Made by a program: the position numbers and the translations under genes
Assembly (NCBI RefSeq): GCF_014655955.1
Contig: NZ_BNBO01000008.1
Span: 124,001 to 188,000 of the forward strand
Source of the DNA: Kitasatospora indigofera
GTDB lineage: Bacteria; Actinomycetota; Actinomycetes; Streptomycetales; Streptomycetaceae
Direction of reading: 5' to 3'
Length of the DNA stretch: 64,000 nucleotides
Notes under the pieces: generated by a model
The model's database searches: none
The model's input: the letters and a program-made list of their open reading frames with translations, nothing else
What the model was told of the DNA's origin: nothing
Shown here: positions 41,078 through 49,822 of the stretch, piece by piece
Layout: each line of letters begins with the position of its first letter
Position numbering within the stretch: position 1 is the first letter of the stretch

Positions 41078-41128
41078 GTCCGTGACCGGCCGCCACGCCC
41101 CGGGGTGGGCGGGGCGGCGTGGTCAGGC

Positions 41129-42085
41129 TCAGTCGCAGTCGTCGTCGTACTGGTAGAACCGACGGTGGTCGGTCAGGTCACCCGGGGTCAGGGTGTTCCA
41201 CGGCGGGAGCTTGGTGTGCACGTCCGGCACGTCCAGGGTGGGCTCCAGCGGCAGGTAGTGCGGGACGTCCGGGTGCTGCCGCTGCCAGACCGACCAGAGC
41301 TTGTCGATGAAGCAGTGGTGCAGGAAGAACACCGGGTCGTTGGGCGAGCCGATGTACATCATGTGGCCGCCGACCCAGACGTGACCGGCGCCGTGCAGCT
41401 TGCCGAAGGCCGGCTCCCAGGGGAACTTGGCGTACCCCTCCAGGTGGTTGCGGAAGCTGGCGAACGGCGTCTCGCGGCCCGAGGTGTGGTTCCACGGGAA
41501 CGAGTCGTAGACCGGGAGGTCCAGGGTGTCCTGGAGCTCCTTGGGGGTCGGCAGGTTCGGGGTGAGCGTGCCGAAGTCCCGGACCAGGTAGTCGCGGTCG
41601 TCCGTGGTGTAGTGGCCGTTCACCGGCGCCGGCTCCGAACCGTCGGAGACCACGCTGATGTTGATCTTCCACCCGTTGTCACGGGCGAACGGGCCGGTCA
41701 TCACCCGGTTGTCGCCGGGCCGGCCGTTGCCGCCCATGAACTCCTCGTCCCACAGCGGGGAGTCGGCGCCCTGGTCGGTGGTCCAGTCCCAGTACGGCAG
41801 GGTGACCCGGGGGTCGACCTTCTGCAGCTCCCGCTCGAAGTTCATCAGGTACTGGCGGTGCCAGGGGAACAGGCCCGGGTTCACGTGCCCGATCCGCTTG
41901 CCGCCCAGCTTCGCCAGGTAGTCGTCGGAGTTGATCTGGATGTGCAGCTGCACGAACTGGTCGAAGATGCCGCGGCGCTTGATCTCCAGCACCGCGTTGA
42001 CGAACCGGCGCTTCTCGGCGCGGCTCATGTGAAGGTGGTTCTTGCGTACGCCCACGCGTCGCTTCTCCCGCTCGTCCCCGCTCAT
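41129..42085 (-). CDS. griF: tyrosinase-like o-aminophenol oxidase, GriF/MelC2 family
   Basis: 318 aa, type-3 copper fold. CuA histidines H48, H67, H76 ([20 protein letters not shown]); CuB H231 and H235 ([11 protein letters not shown]) and H256/H257 ([15 protein letters not shown]). No signal peptide of its own. The start overlaps the chaperone stop (ATGA). By family it could be a melanin tyrosinase. The company of griH, griI, griC and griD homologues points to oxidation of a 3-amino-4-hydroxyaryl compound to the quinone imine, or to a nitroso-forming variant like NspF. Confidence 0.85.
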   Translation of the reverse strand: MSGDEREKRRVGVRKNHLHMSRAEKRRFVNAVLEIKRRGIFDQFVQLHIQINSDDYLAKLGGKRIGHVNPGLFPWHRQYLMNFERELQKVDPRVTLPYWDWTTDQGADSPLWDEEFMGGNGRPGDNRVMTGPFARDNGWKINISVVSDGSEPAPVNGHYTTDDRDYLVRDFGTLTPNLPTPKELQDTLDLPVYDSFPWNHTSGRETPFASFRNHLEGYAKFPWEPAFGKLHGAGHVWVGGHMMYIGSPNDPVFFLHHCFIDKLWSVWQRQHPDVPHYLPLEPTLDVPDVHTKLPPWNTLTPGDLTDHRRFYQYDDDCD

Positions 42086-42477
42086 GCGGCGTGGTGGTGG
42101 TCGGTGGAACCGGAGTCCTTGGCGGCGAGCAGCTGCGCACCGCGCAGCTCGTCGACCGCGCGGCGGGCCGCGACCAGCGGCGAGGCCTCCAGGCCGTAGT
42201 GGCAGAGCGAGCTCATGTACGCGTTCTCGCCCAGCTTCATCACATGCAGCGGCCGGTCGTCGATGAACACCGGGGTGTGCTCGCCGCTCGTGGCGGCCAC
42301 CCGTATCGTCCGGCCCTTGTACGTCTCGACATGGTCCGCCGGGCCGGCCGCGGCGACGGGGCCGGAGCCCTCGGCCGCGGCCCGCGCTCCGACGCCGGTG
42401 CCGTTGAACGCCACCACGCCGCTGGCCGCGGCCGCGGCCACGCCCACCGTGGCTTTCACCATGTCACGTCGATTCAT
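42082..42477 (-). CDS. griE: MelC1/GriE-type copper chaperone
   Basis: The ATG at 42477 gives [17 protein letters not shown], a twin-arginine signal; a GTG two codons earlier is also possible because GAGGAAGG serves either. 131 aa. The conserved core [30 protein letters not shown] and [20 protein letters not shown] is MelC1-like, with a C-terminal DHHHAA copper-binding end. It loads copper into the oxidase and carries it through the Tat pore. Confidence 0.85.
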   Translation of the reverse strand: MNRRDMVKATVGVAAAAASGVVAFNGTGVGARAAAEGSGPVAAAGPADHVETYKGRTIRVAATSGEHTPVFIDDRPLHVMKLGENAYMSSLCHYGLEASPLVAARRAVDELRGAQLLAAKDSGSTDHHHAA

Positions 42478-42526
42478 CCCCACAACGCCTTCCTCGGTCC
42501 GTTGCTCGGTTGCCTGACGCCAGGAA

Positions 42527-43918
42527 TCATGTCGACGCGAGGTGTCGCCCGGCTTTCGTATCGATATCGCCGCTCACGACGCCCTTCGGCTCCAGCAGGA
42601 ACTGGGTGTAGTTGTCGTCGTGCGGGATGCCGGGCACGGCCGTCCAGGGCAGCACGGTCCCCCGGGTGACCTTGCGGACGGTCGGCTCCAGCAGCGCCCG
42701 CTCGGCGAGGTCCTCCCGCTCGGTCAGCAGGTTGAGCACCAGCGACTCGCGCAGCGGCGCCGTCCCGTCGGCCTCCGTCCAGGGCGCCACCACGATGAAG
42801 GGGAAGGGCAGTTCGGTGCCGACGGCCGGGTGGCCGGCCCGGTCGGCGGAGAGCACCAGCGGCCGGGGGAGCAGCGATCCGTCCTCCAGCCGGACGAACG
42901 GCTCGTGCGCGTCGTGGCGGGCCGAGTGGTCGGTCAGCTCGGTGCGCAGCTCGGCGGTCTGGCGGCGGATCTGCTCCGCGCGGTGGGCGTCCAGCACCAG
43001 CAGCGAGGCGTCCGGGTGGTCGGCCGGCAGGACCGGCAGGGTGCTCAGCCGGCGGGCCAGCCGGTCGGCGACCTCGGCCACCGGCCTGGTGGTGAGCACC
43101 GCGGAGAGGTTGGTGCAGCGGGTCCCGCCGTCGAAGGAGGCGGAGGTGACCAGGTGGTCCAGCAGCGTGTCGTCGAGGTCGGCGTCCAGGAAGGCCTTGG
43201 TGCTGCCGGGCCCGCGGACCGCGATGCTGTCGTCGCCCTGCCAGGTCTCGACGGCCTGCCGGCCGCCGTAGATGATGCCCCGGTCGGCCTTGCGCAGCAG
43301 GAACTCCCCGACCTCGCGGGAGCTGGGCAGGAACGCCAGGCGGTCGGCCGGCAGGCCGGCCCGCAGCAGCGCCGCGACCAGCCGGCGCGGGGTGAACGGG
43401 TCGCGGCTGCCGGGCCGGACCAGCACGCTGTAGCCGTGGTAGACCGCCTGCACCCAGGTGGCGTTGGGCACCGGGTGGTTGCTGGCCATCACGCCGGCGA
43501 AGACCCGGCCGCGGGGCACCCAGCGGGTGCGGAAGCCGGAGCCGAAGTCGGTCACCGGGAGCTCCGCCGCGGTGGTCTCGGGCAGCGCGACGATCTCCTT
43601 GACGAGGTCCTCGACCGCCAGCCGCACGGTGGCCGCGGTCAGCCCGGTGCTCAGCGTCACGCGGCCGACGTAGTCGTCGACGCTCTCGCCGTCGAGGTCG
43701 GCGCCCGCGAACAGCCGGGCCGCCTCGGCGATCAGTGCGGCGCCCGGCGGGACGCCGTCGGCGTTCCTGCGCAGCTCGTTCAGCGCGGCCTGGGCGAGCA
43801 GCCGGGGGGCCTGGCCGATGTCGGCGAGCGGCTCGCCGGTCACGCCCAGCAGCGTGGCGCGGTCGCTGCTCGGCACGGGCCGGCCGCCGGTCACCGGGTC
43901 GATGCGGACGACGCTCAT
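42527..43918 (-). CDS. griC: aldehyde-dehydrogenase-fold acyl reductase, GriC/LuxC-like
   Basis: 463 aa, ATG overlapping the griD-like stop (ATGA). NAD(P) domain with GVMASNHPVPN and IIYGGRQAVETW, and nucleophile C268 in FDGGTRCTNLSAVL. In grixazone biosynthesis GriC and GriD together are reported to reduce 3,4-AHBA to 3-amino-4-hydroxybenzaldehyde. This is the aldehyde-releasing half, inferred from fold and neighbours. Confidence 0.8.
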   Translation of the reverse strand: MSVVRIDPVTGGRPVPSSDRATLLGVTGEPLADIGQAPRLLAQAALNELRRNADGVPPGAALIAEAARLFAGADLDGESVDDYVGRVTLSTGLTAATVRLAVEDLVKEIVALPETTAAELPVTDFGSGFRTRWVPRGRVFAGVMASNHPVPNATWVQAVYHGYSVLVRPGSRDPFTPRRLVAALLRAGLPADRLAFLPSSREVGEFLLRKADRGIIYGGRQAVETWQGDDSIAVRGPGSTKAFLDADLDDTLLDHLVTSASFDGGTRCTNLSAVLTTRPVAEVADRLARRLSTLPVLPADHPDASLLVLDAHRAEQIRRQTAELRTELTDHSARHDAHEPFVRLEDGSLLPRPLVLSADRAGHPAVGTELPFPFIVVAPWTEADGTAPLRESLVLNLLTEREDLAERALLEPTVRKVTRGTVLPWTAVPGIPHDDNYTQFLLEPKGVVSGDIDTKAGRHLAST

Positions 43919-44967
43919 CAGTACACCCCTTCGATGACGGCCACATCGTCGATGGTGGCGAAGGTCTGGACGTCGGCCAGGCCGTCCGGCCCGCCGGGGG
44001 TGGTGGGCGCGATCCGGACGGCGCTGTCCCGCTCCAGGATGTTCGGCAGGAACATCTCCTCGGCGACGAGGTGCAGCCGGACCCGGCCGCGCTCGCCGTA
44101 GCCGACCTGCTCGCCGCTCTCGTCGACCAGCTCCAGCAGGGTGGTCTCCGGGAACGCCTCGAAGACGCAGGGGTACTCGTCGCCGTCCAGCCGTTCGCGC
44201 TGCGGTGCCACGCCCATCAGGCTGTTGCCGTAGATGCCGGCCACGGCGGTGCCGGGGAAGAACACCTCCTCGACCAGCCGCAGGCTCTCGGCGCTGATCG
44301 AGGTGCCGGCCCAGATGATCGCCCGGACCTTGGCCAGCACCAGCTCGTACAGCTCCTCGCGGGCGCAGATCGCCTCCAGCAGCGGGGGCGTGGTGCTCAG
44401 GACGGCCACGTCCTGGCTGCGGAGAATCGTTTCGGCCTGGTCGAGCAGGTGCTGGACGTACTCCTCGGCCTGCTCCGGCCGGCCGCTGCCGATCAGCCGC
44501 TTGACCCACCGGGGGTCCAGGTCGACGGTGTAGAAGATGCCGTTCCCGAGGGCGGCGTAGCGCGACACGTCGAAGCCGATGACGTGCGGGCCGCTGGGCC
44601 CCAGGTGCAGCCAGTTGCCGGTGGCCGGCACGCCCCGGGCGACCAGCCGGCCGTGCGCCCACTCCAGCAGCCGCGACCGGTAGCCGCTGTCCACGATCCG
44701 CTTGGGAGCGCCGGTGGTGCCGCCCGAGTCGTACACCCGGAAGGGGCGGTCGGCCAGGCCCTGCGGGATCAGCTGCCCGGCCGGGACGCTGCGCAGTTCG
44801 GAGCTGATGTCGGGGAACCGCAGCAGATCGGCCGCGCCCTGCACGTCGCTGACCGGGTCGAAGCCGAGGGTGGCCCGTTTTCCGAGCCAGAACGGCGATC
44901 CGGTGGCATCGCCGAAGTGCCACGCCATCAGTTTCCGCAGGTGGCTGTCAAAGTCGTCTGAGCTCAT
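43918..44967 (-). CDS. griD: acyl-activating ligase, GriD/LuxE-like
   Basis: 349 aa. ATP-binding loop YDSGGTTGAPKRIVDSG, FDVSRYAALGNG, and GIYGNSLMG in the position of the YGxTE motif; C-terminal Val/Glu-rich lid. It should activate an aryl carboxylate as the acyl adenylate and pass it to the GriC-like partner. First gene of a four-gene minus-strand operon (griD-griC-griE-griF like). Confidence 0.8.
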   Translation of the reverse strand: MSSDDFDSHLRKLMAWHFGDATGSPFWLGKRATLGFDPVSDVQGAADLLRFPDISSELRSVPAGQLIPQGLADRPFRVYDSGGTTGAPKRIVDSGYRSRLLEWAHGRLVARGVPATGNWLHLGPSGPHVIGFDVSRYAALGNGIFYTVDLDPRWVKRLIGSGRPEQAEEYVQHLLDQAETILRSQDVAVLSTTPPLLEAICAREELYELVLAKVRAIIWAGTSISAESLRLVEEVFFPGTAVAGIYGNSLMGVAPQRERLDGDEYPCVFEAFPETTLLELVDESGEQVGYGERGRVRLHLVAEEMFLPNILERDSAVRIAPTTPGGPDGLADVQTFATIDDVAVIEGVY

Positions 44968-45025
44968 CGGTGAACCACTCTCTCGACGCGCCGGACAGGT
45001 GTTCTCCCATGCTTTGTGCTCCGCC

Positions 45026-45054
45026 TATCGGGCGGTTATCACCTGGGTATCGGG
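45026..45054 (-). promoter_or_regulatory. triple heptad (SARP-type) box before the griD operon
   Basis: On the minus strand CCCGATA-CCCA-GGTGATA-ACCG-CCCGATA: three 7-bp repeats starting exactly 11 bp apart (plus positions 45026-45032, 45037-45043, 45048-45054), 58 bases before the start codon. This is the layout SARP activators recognise. Confidence 0.65.
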
Positions 45055-45079
45055 AGCGCGCGGACCGGATACGGACATG

Positions 45080-45117
45080 CCGGTGCCGGAGACCGCACGG
45101 GCGGTCTCCGGCACCGG
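45080..45117 (-). terminator. terminator of the FAD oxidase-MFS operon
   Basis: A perfect 17-bp stem (45080-45096 with 45101-45117), loop ACGG, 50 bases after the MFS stop. Confidence 0.85.
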
Positions 45118-45167
45118 GGATCGGTATATGCCGGTTGTGGTTCGACTGCGAACGGGATGCCGCCCGG

Positions 45168-46559
45168 TCAGGCCTGCTTGGCCTGCGCGGCGCTGCCGTT
45201 GAGCGTCAGCGCGATCAGCGCGGCCACCAGCGGCAGTGCGGCGACCAGGCCCAGGGCGCTGGTCAGCGTCATCGACTTGGACAGCGCACCGGCCGCGGCC
45301 GACCCGACCGCGCCGCCGACGAAGAAGGTCAGGTTCAGCAGGCCCATCGCCCCGCCGCGCTGCGCGGGAGGAATCCGGGCCGACATCAGGCCCGTCGTGA
45401 CCACCTGCGTCACGGCGAAGGCGGCGAAGCCCAGCGAGGCACCGGCCACCAGCAGGATCGCCCCGCCGCCGTAGACCCCGGCGGCGGCCAGCAGCACGGC
45501 CGAGGCCGCCGCGGCGCCGGCCAGCAGCCGGCTGCCGCCGTTGCCGGAGATCCGGCCGGCCGCCCGGGACAGCACCGCGCCGATCACCGCGCCGGGGAGC
45601 AGCGCGAAGCCGACGGTGAGCACGCTCCAGCCGTAGGACTTCACCAGCACCTGCGGCACGGCGTACATGGCGGCGAACAGGCCGCCGTACACGCCGACGC
45701 CGACGGCGGCGGAGAGCAGGAACAGCCGGTCGCCGGCCAGCGACTTCGGGACGAAGCCGGTCGGCAGGCGGCGCACCCGCACGGCTAGCGCGCCCGCGCC
45801 CAGGACCACCAGCAGGGCGGTGACCAGCACCACCGGGGTGGAGAGCGACAGGGCGGGCGACTGGATCAGCACCAGCAGCGCCGCCGAGGTGAGGGTGAGC
45901 AGCACCGCGCCGGTGATGTCGACCGGCTTGCGCGAGCCGGGCCGGGTGGCGAGGCGCAGGCAGAACGGGACGGCGAGCAGCGACAGCACCGGCAGCACGA
46001 CGGTCAGCCGCCAGCTCAGCCACTGGGTGATGATGCCGCCCATCAGGGTCGCGCTGGCGGAGAAGGCGGCCATCGTGCCGCCGAAGCCGGCCAGCACCTT
46101 GGGCCGGCTCGCCGGGTCGCCGGAGGCGGCCAGGGTCAGCGCGCCGGAGGTCATCGCCCCGGAGCCGGCGGCCAGGACGAAGCGCCCGGCCACCAGGGTG
46201 CCGAGGTTGGTCGAGGAGACGCAGATCCCGGTGCCCAGCAGCAGGACGACGGAGCCGGCGAGCAGCGTGGTGCGGACCCCGAGGGCGTCGCCGAGGCGGC
46301 CGAACAGGGCGGTGCCGATGCCGAGGGCGAGGGCGTGGATGGTCAGGACCCAGGCGGTGGCGGCCGGGGTGGTGTGGAGTGCGGCGGTGACCTTGGGCAG
46401 GGCCACGCCGGCCGCGGTGACGCCGAAGACAGCGGGTCCGAACAGGGCGCCGAGGCGTAGTCCGGTGGAGCGGGCGCTGATGGCGGGGGCGGCGGGAGCG
46501 GGGAGCGGGATCGGAGTGGCAGCTTCGGACTGCTGCTGCACGGCTGGGTCAGTGGTCAC
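45168..46559 (-). CDS. MFS efflux transporter
   Basis: GTG start overlapping the FAD-oxidase stop (GTGA); 463 aa. Twelve or more membrane helices; loop motif FGRLGDALGVRTTLLAGS between helices 2 and 3 (motif A); long hydrophilic N-terminal tail. Looks like a drug/H+ antiporter; probably exports the cluster product or an intermediate. Confidence 0.88.
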   Translation of the reverse strand: MTTDPAVQQQSEAATPIPLPAPAAPAISARSTGLRLGALFGPAVFGVTAAGVALPKVTAALHTTPAATAWVLTIHALALGIGTALFGRLGDALGVRTTLLAGSVVLLLGTGICVSSTNLGTLVAGRFVLAAGSGAMTSGALTLAASGDPASRPKVLAGFGGTMAAFSASATLMGGIITQWLSWRLTVVLPVLSLLAVPFCLRLATRPGSRKPVDITGAVLLTLTSAALLVLIQSPALSLSTPVVLVTALLVVLGAGALAVRVRRLPTGFVPKSLAGDRLFLLSAAVGVGVYGGLFAAMYAVPQVLVKSYGWSVLTVGFALLPGAVIGAVLSRAAGRISGNGGSRLLAGAAAASAVLLAAAGVYGGGAILLVAGASLGFAAFAVTQVVTTGLMSARIPPAQRGGAMGLLNLTFFVGGAVGSAAAGALSKSMTLTSALGLVAALPLVAALIALTLNGSAAQAKQA

Positions 46560-47986
46560 TGGGAGAGCCCTTCGCTGGGCACGATGTTGTGGTTGAAGCG
46601 GAACAGGTTCTGCGGGTCGTACACGGCCTTGATGTCCGCCAGCCGGCGGTACGTCTCGGCGTCGTAGCAGGCACGGACCTGGTCGGGGCCGGTGGTGGCC
46701 GGGCCGCCCAGGAAGTTGAGGTAGCGGCGGCCGGTGCCCCACGGGGCCAGGCCCTCCAGCACCTCGCTGCCGGCGACCTCGGCGGCCGCCGGGTCCCCGG
46801 GTATGGCGGGGGTCAGGGTGGACAGGGTGAAGGCGCCGTCCCGGTTGCCGACCGCGTTGGGCACCGCCGGGGGGCGGCCGAGCGCGCCGCCGAGGTGGCG
46901 CAGTTCCACCATCAGCTCGCCGCAGCCGGAGCCCGGGCCGGCCAGGGCCAGCAGCCGGGTCACCGCCTGGTGGTCCAGCTCCCGCAGGACGATCGAGCGC
47001 TCGTGGTACGGCAGCGGGTGGGTCGGGTCCTGGTGGATCTCCTGGACGGCCGTGTAGGGCATGTCGCCGACGGTGTCGAGGACCGGCAGCGCGACCGTGC
47101 GCAGCGGCCGGATCAGCTGCTCGCCCTCGGCGGCGGAGCCCTGGAAGGCGATCCGGACGTGCACCACCAGCCGGCCCCGCAGCAGCGCCGGCACCACCGG
47201 CAGGTCCGGGAGCCGCAGCAGGGCCACCGAGGAGGTCATCGCCTCCGGCAGGTCCCTGGTCCAGGCCCGCCAGGTGTGCAGGACGTCGCTGGTGTCCTCG
47301 CCGTCGTAGAACAGGCCGCCGCCGTACAGCCGGGTGACCGGGACGAGTTCGAACTCCATCGCGGTGACGACCCCGAAGTTTCCCTTGCCGCCGCGCAACG
47401 CCCAGAACAGGGCGGCGTTCTGATCCTGCGTCACCATCCGCAGTTCGCCGTCGGCGCTGACGATCTCCAGCCGGGTCACGTGGTCCGCGGCGTAGCCGTA
47501 CTTGCGGGCCAGCAGGCCGAGGCCGCCGCCGAGGGTGTAGCCGACCGCGCCGACCAGGTGCGAGGAACCGTTGAGCGGGGCCAGGCCGTGCGCGGCCGCG
47601 GAGCGGATGACCTTGTGCCACGGGGTCCCGGCCTCCACCCGGGCGAGCCGCGCGATCGGGTCCACCGCCACGCCGTTCATCCGCCGGACGGAGATCAGCA
47701 GGCCGCCGTCGGCCGGGGCGCTGATCCCGTGCCCGGTCGACTGGACGGTCACCGGCAGGCCGTGCAGGCCGGCGATGCGGACCGCCGCCTGCACGTCCGC
47801 CGCTCCCTCGGCGACGACGACCAGGGCCGGGCGGTGGGCGGCGACGAGGTTGAACCCCGCGCACTCGGTGGCGAAATCCTCGTCACCCGGCGACAGCACC
47901 GCGCCGCGTACGGCATGGGCCAGTTCCTGTGCCACTCCGGCCGGCGCGGAGCGGAATTCGACCTGGCCTTCCTGTGCAATCCCCAC
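46556..47986 (-). CDS. FAD-linked oxidase, berberine-bridge type
   Basis: Start at the GTG at 47986, where AAGGGG lies upstream at good spacing; 476 aa. PCMH-type FAD domain: QSTGHGISAPADGGLLI with the histidine that should bind FAD covalently, GYTLGGGLGLLARKYG, and WALRGGKGNFGVV; C-terminal YDPQNLFRFNHNI. The Cys that gives a second FAD bond in BBE enzymes appears replaced (LNGSSHLVGAVG), so one covalent link is expected. Substrate unknown. Translationally coupled to the exporter. Confidence 0.88.
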   Translation of the reverse strand: MGIAQEGQVEFRSAPAGVAQELAHAVRGAVLSPGDEDFATECAGFNLVAAHRPALVVVAEGAADVQAAVRIAGLHGLPVTVQSTGHGISAPADGGLLISVRRMNGVAVDPIARLARVEAGTPWHKVIRSAAAHGLAPLNGSSHLVGAVGYTLGGGLGLLARKYGYAADHVTRLEIVSADGELRMVTQDQNAALFWALRGGKGNFGVVTAMEFELVPVTRLYGGGLFYDGEDTSDVLHTWRAWTRDLPEAMTSSVALLRLPDLPVVPALLRGRLVVHVRIAFQGSAAEGEQLIRPLRTVALPVLDTVGDMPYTAVQEIHQDPTHPLPYHERSIVLRELDHQAVTRLLALAGPGSGCGELMVELRHLGGALGRPPAVPNAVGNRDGAFTLSTLTPAIPGDPAAAEVAGSEVLEGLAPWGTGRRYLNFLGGPATTGPDQVRACYDAETYRRLADIKAVYDPQNLFRFNHNIVPSEGLSQ

Positions 47987-48088
47987 AGTTCTTCCCCTTC
48001 GAGCGATGTGCTGTACCTTCCACCTGGATTCTTCGCTCCGGGGGTGGCACAACCCATCCCTTGAATGGGGGGAGTCGGCGGGGGTCGG

Positions 48089-48108
48089 ATCCCTCAACTG
48101 AGGGGGTC
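48089..48108 (-). promoter_or_regulatory. cluster element A, copy before the FAD oxidase
   Basis: On the minus strand GACCCCCTCAGTTGAGGGAT, containing the inverted repeat CCCTCA-GT-TGAGGG, 102 bases before the FAD-oxidase start. It matches 19 of 20 positions of the copy before the LuxR gene, in the same orientation relative to the downstream gene. Confidence 0.6.
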
Positions 48109-48282
48109 GGGCGGGCCGGTCCGTGGATTCGGAGGCGGACGCGGGCGGTGGGGGCCGGGCCGGCGCCCGGGGCCGCCGGCGTCCCGCCCGTGGCGGCCTG
48201 CGGCACGGCGGCGCCCGGGCCTGCGGCCGGCGCCGGGACGGGTCCGGGGGCCGGCCGGGGCCCGTGGCGGGTCAGGTGCGGG

Positions 48283-49254
48283 TCAGGCCTGGGTTTCCCA
48301 GAACTTCGCCCAGAGCGAGATCGCCCGTTTGAACACCGCGTGCTCGGCCCGGAGTTGCGCGTGCTCGCGCTCCAGGCGCTCCAGCCGGTCCTCGGTCCTG
48401 CGGTGCTCGGAAATGGACAGCGGATTGTGCACGGAGGAGGACGAGATCTTGTCCCGGGCCGGCGGCAGCCGCAGGTTGAGGAGTTGTGCGGGTTCCGGCC
48501 CGGCCGGTCCGGGGGTGTCGCTGTTCAGAATGGAGTACTGCAACTCCCGCAGGCTTTCGCCGGGTTCGATGCCCATCTCCTCGGAGAGCTTGCGCCGGGT
48601 GCTGCGGAACAGTTCGAGTGCCTCGACCTTCCGGCCGGAGCGGAACAGGGCCAGCATGAGCTGACCGCACATCTTCTCCCGGAAGGGATGCTCGGCGACG
48701 TGGCCGGAGAGCTCCCCGACGATCTGCCGGTGTCTGTTGAGCTTGAGCTCCAGGTCGTAGCAGTCCTCCAGCGCGGACAGCCGCTCCTCGTGGAACTTGG
48801 TCGCCAGTGACTCCACCAGCCGGCTGTCGAGCCCGGACCCGATCGGGCCGCGCCACAGGCCGATGGCCTTGCGCAGGAGTTCGACCGCCTCGGTGGTGTT
48901 CCCGGCGGCCCGTCCGCGGAAGGTGAGTTCGCCGAACTCGCCCAGGTCCAGGGCGCCGTTGGGGACCTTGATGATGTAGCCGGACGCCCTGGTCTCGATG
49001 ACGGTGCCCGGGTGCCGGTCGGCGAAGAGCCGCCGCAGCCCCGAGACGCAGATCCGGACCTGGTTCTTGGCGGAGGCCGGCGGTGCGTCGTTCCAGATCG
49101 CGTCGACCAGCCGTTCGATCGGGACCACGTGGTTCGCCTCCAGCAGCAGGATGGTGAGCAGCGCCTGTTGCCGCGCGCCCCCCAGCCGGATCGGCTGCCC
49201 GGAGAACTCCACCGCGAGTGGTCCGAGTATTCGGAACCGGAAGCCGTCCGACAT
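48283..49254 (-). CDS. SARP family pathway regulator
   Basis: Start at the ATG at 49254, with GGGGGAG five bases upstream; 323 aa. OmpR-type winged HTH (~5-95: RILGPLAVEFSGQPIRLGG, LLLEANHVVPIERLVDAIW), bacterial transcriptional activation domain (~100-245), then a Pro-rich hinge and a C-terminal coiled coil (RTEDRLERLEREHAQLRAE) unusual for small SARPs. Likely the activator of the AHBA operons, like GriR in grixazone. Confidence 0.9.
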   Translation of the reverse strand: MSDGFRFRILGPLAVEFSGQPIRLGGARQQALLTILLLEANHVVPIERLVDAIWNDAPPASAKNQVRICVSGLRRLFADRHPGTVIETRASGYIIKVPNGALDLGEFGELTFRGRAAGNTTEAVELLRKAIGLWRGPIGSGLDSRLVESLATKFHEERLSALEDCYDLELKLNRHRQIVGELSGHVAEHPFREKMCGQLMLALFRSGRKVEALELFRSTRRKLSEEMGIEPGESLRELQYSILNSDTPGPAGPEPAQLLNLRLPPARDKISSSSVHNPLSISEHRRTEDRLERLEREHAQLRAEHAVFKRAISLWAKFWETQA

Positions 49255-49822
49255 GCGCTCTCCCCCATCGATGCGATGCACAGTCATGATCGAAATGACG
49301 CCACCTGCTTGCCGCGCCTTGCCGTCAGCCACTCTCGGGAACCATGGTGCTTTTTCGGACGAGTTGCCGTTCCTGCCCCGTGTCGCCCCCCGCCGCGGCC
49401 GGTGCGGTCGCCGCGAGGCCCTTCGGCGGCGTGCCGCGCTGGTCCGCCGCGCTGATTGTTGATTGTTGTAGGTTTTGCCGGCCGGGGACCGGCGGAGTCA
49501 CGGTGGGCGAACGGTGAGCACTTGTGCCGTCGTCCTTCACGAAATCTCTCGGTCACGCTCACAGTTTGCCATGACGTGTCCATGTCCAGGGATGGATGTC
49601 CGGGCATGCTGGAGCCGCCGTTCCCCCGGCGGCGGCCGTTACTCTCCCTAAGCCTTGAACAGACGGCCGAGGGAATCAATCCCGCATTTTGGGGGTTGGC
49701 CGAAAGGTGCCGCCGACGGGGCGCACGGCCGCACGTACGCCCACGACCCCTGCGCCGGACGGGCCGTGGACCCCCTCAGTTGGGGGATGGCGGACCCGCC
49801 CCCGACACAGGAGGATCGCAGC
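49255..49822. other. 568-bp divergent regulatory region between SARP and LuxR genes
   Basis: AT-richer than the surroundings, particularly 49,280-49,350 and 49,450-49,700. It contains element A before the LuxR gene, runs such as TTGATTGTTGATTGTTGTAG-like text near 49,453-49,474, and no coding frame with a binding site. Probably a regulatory hub for the two cluster activators. Confidence 0.55.
49769..49788 (+). promoter_or_regulatory. cluster element A, copy before the LuxR gene
   Basis: GACCCCCTCAGTTGGGGGAT, 34 bases before the LuxR start; one mismatch to the copy before the FAD oxidase. Autoregulation by the LuxR protein is a plausible reading. Confidence 0.6.

Noticed and set aside
41129..42477. 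Stand-alone melC melanin operon
   Set aside because: The chaperone-oxidase pair would fit, but it is the end of a four-gene operon led by the acid-reducing pair and lies in an AHBA cluster.
42527..44967. luxCE-type fatty acid reductase for bioluminescence
   Set aside because: The folds match LuxC and LuxE broadly, but there is no luxA/luxB/luxD, and the aldolase, cyclase and copper oxidase neighbours fit aryl-acid reduction by GriC/GriD.
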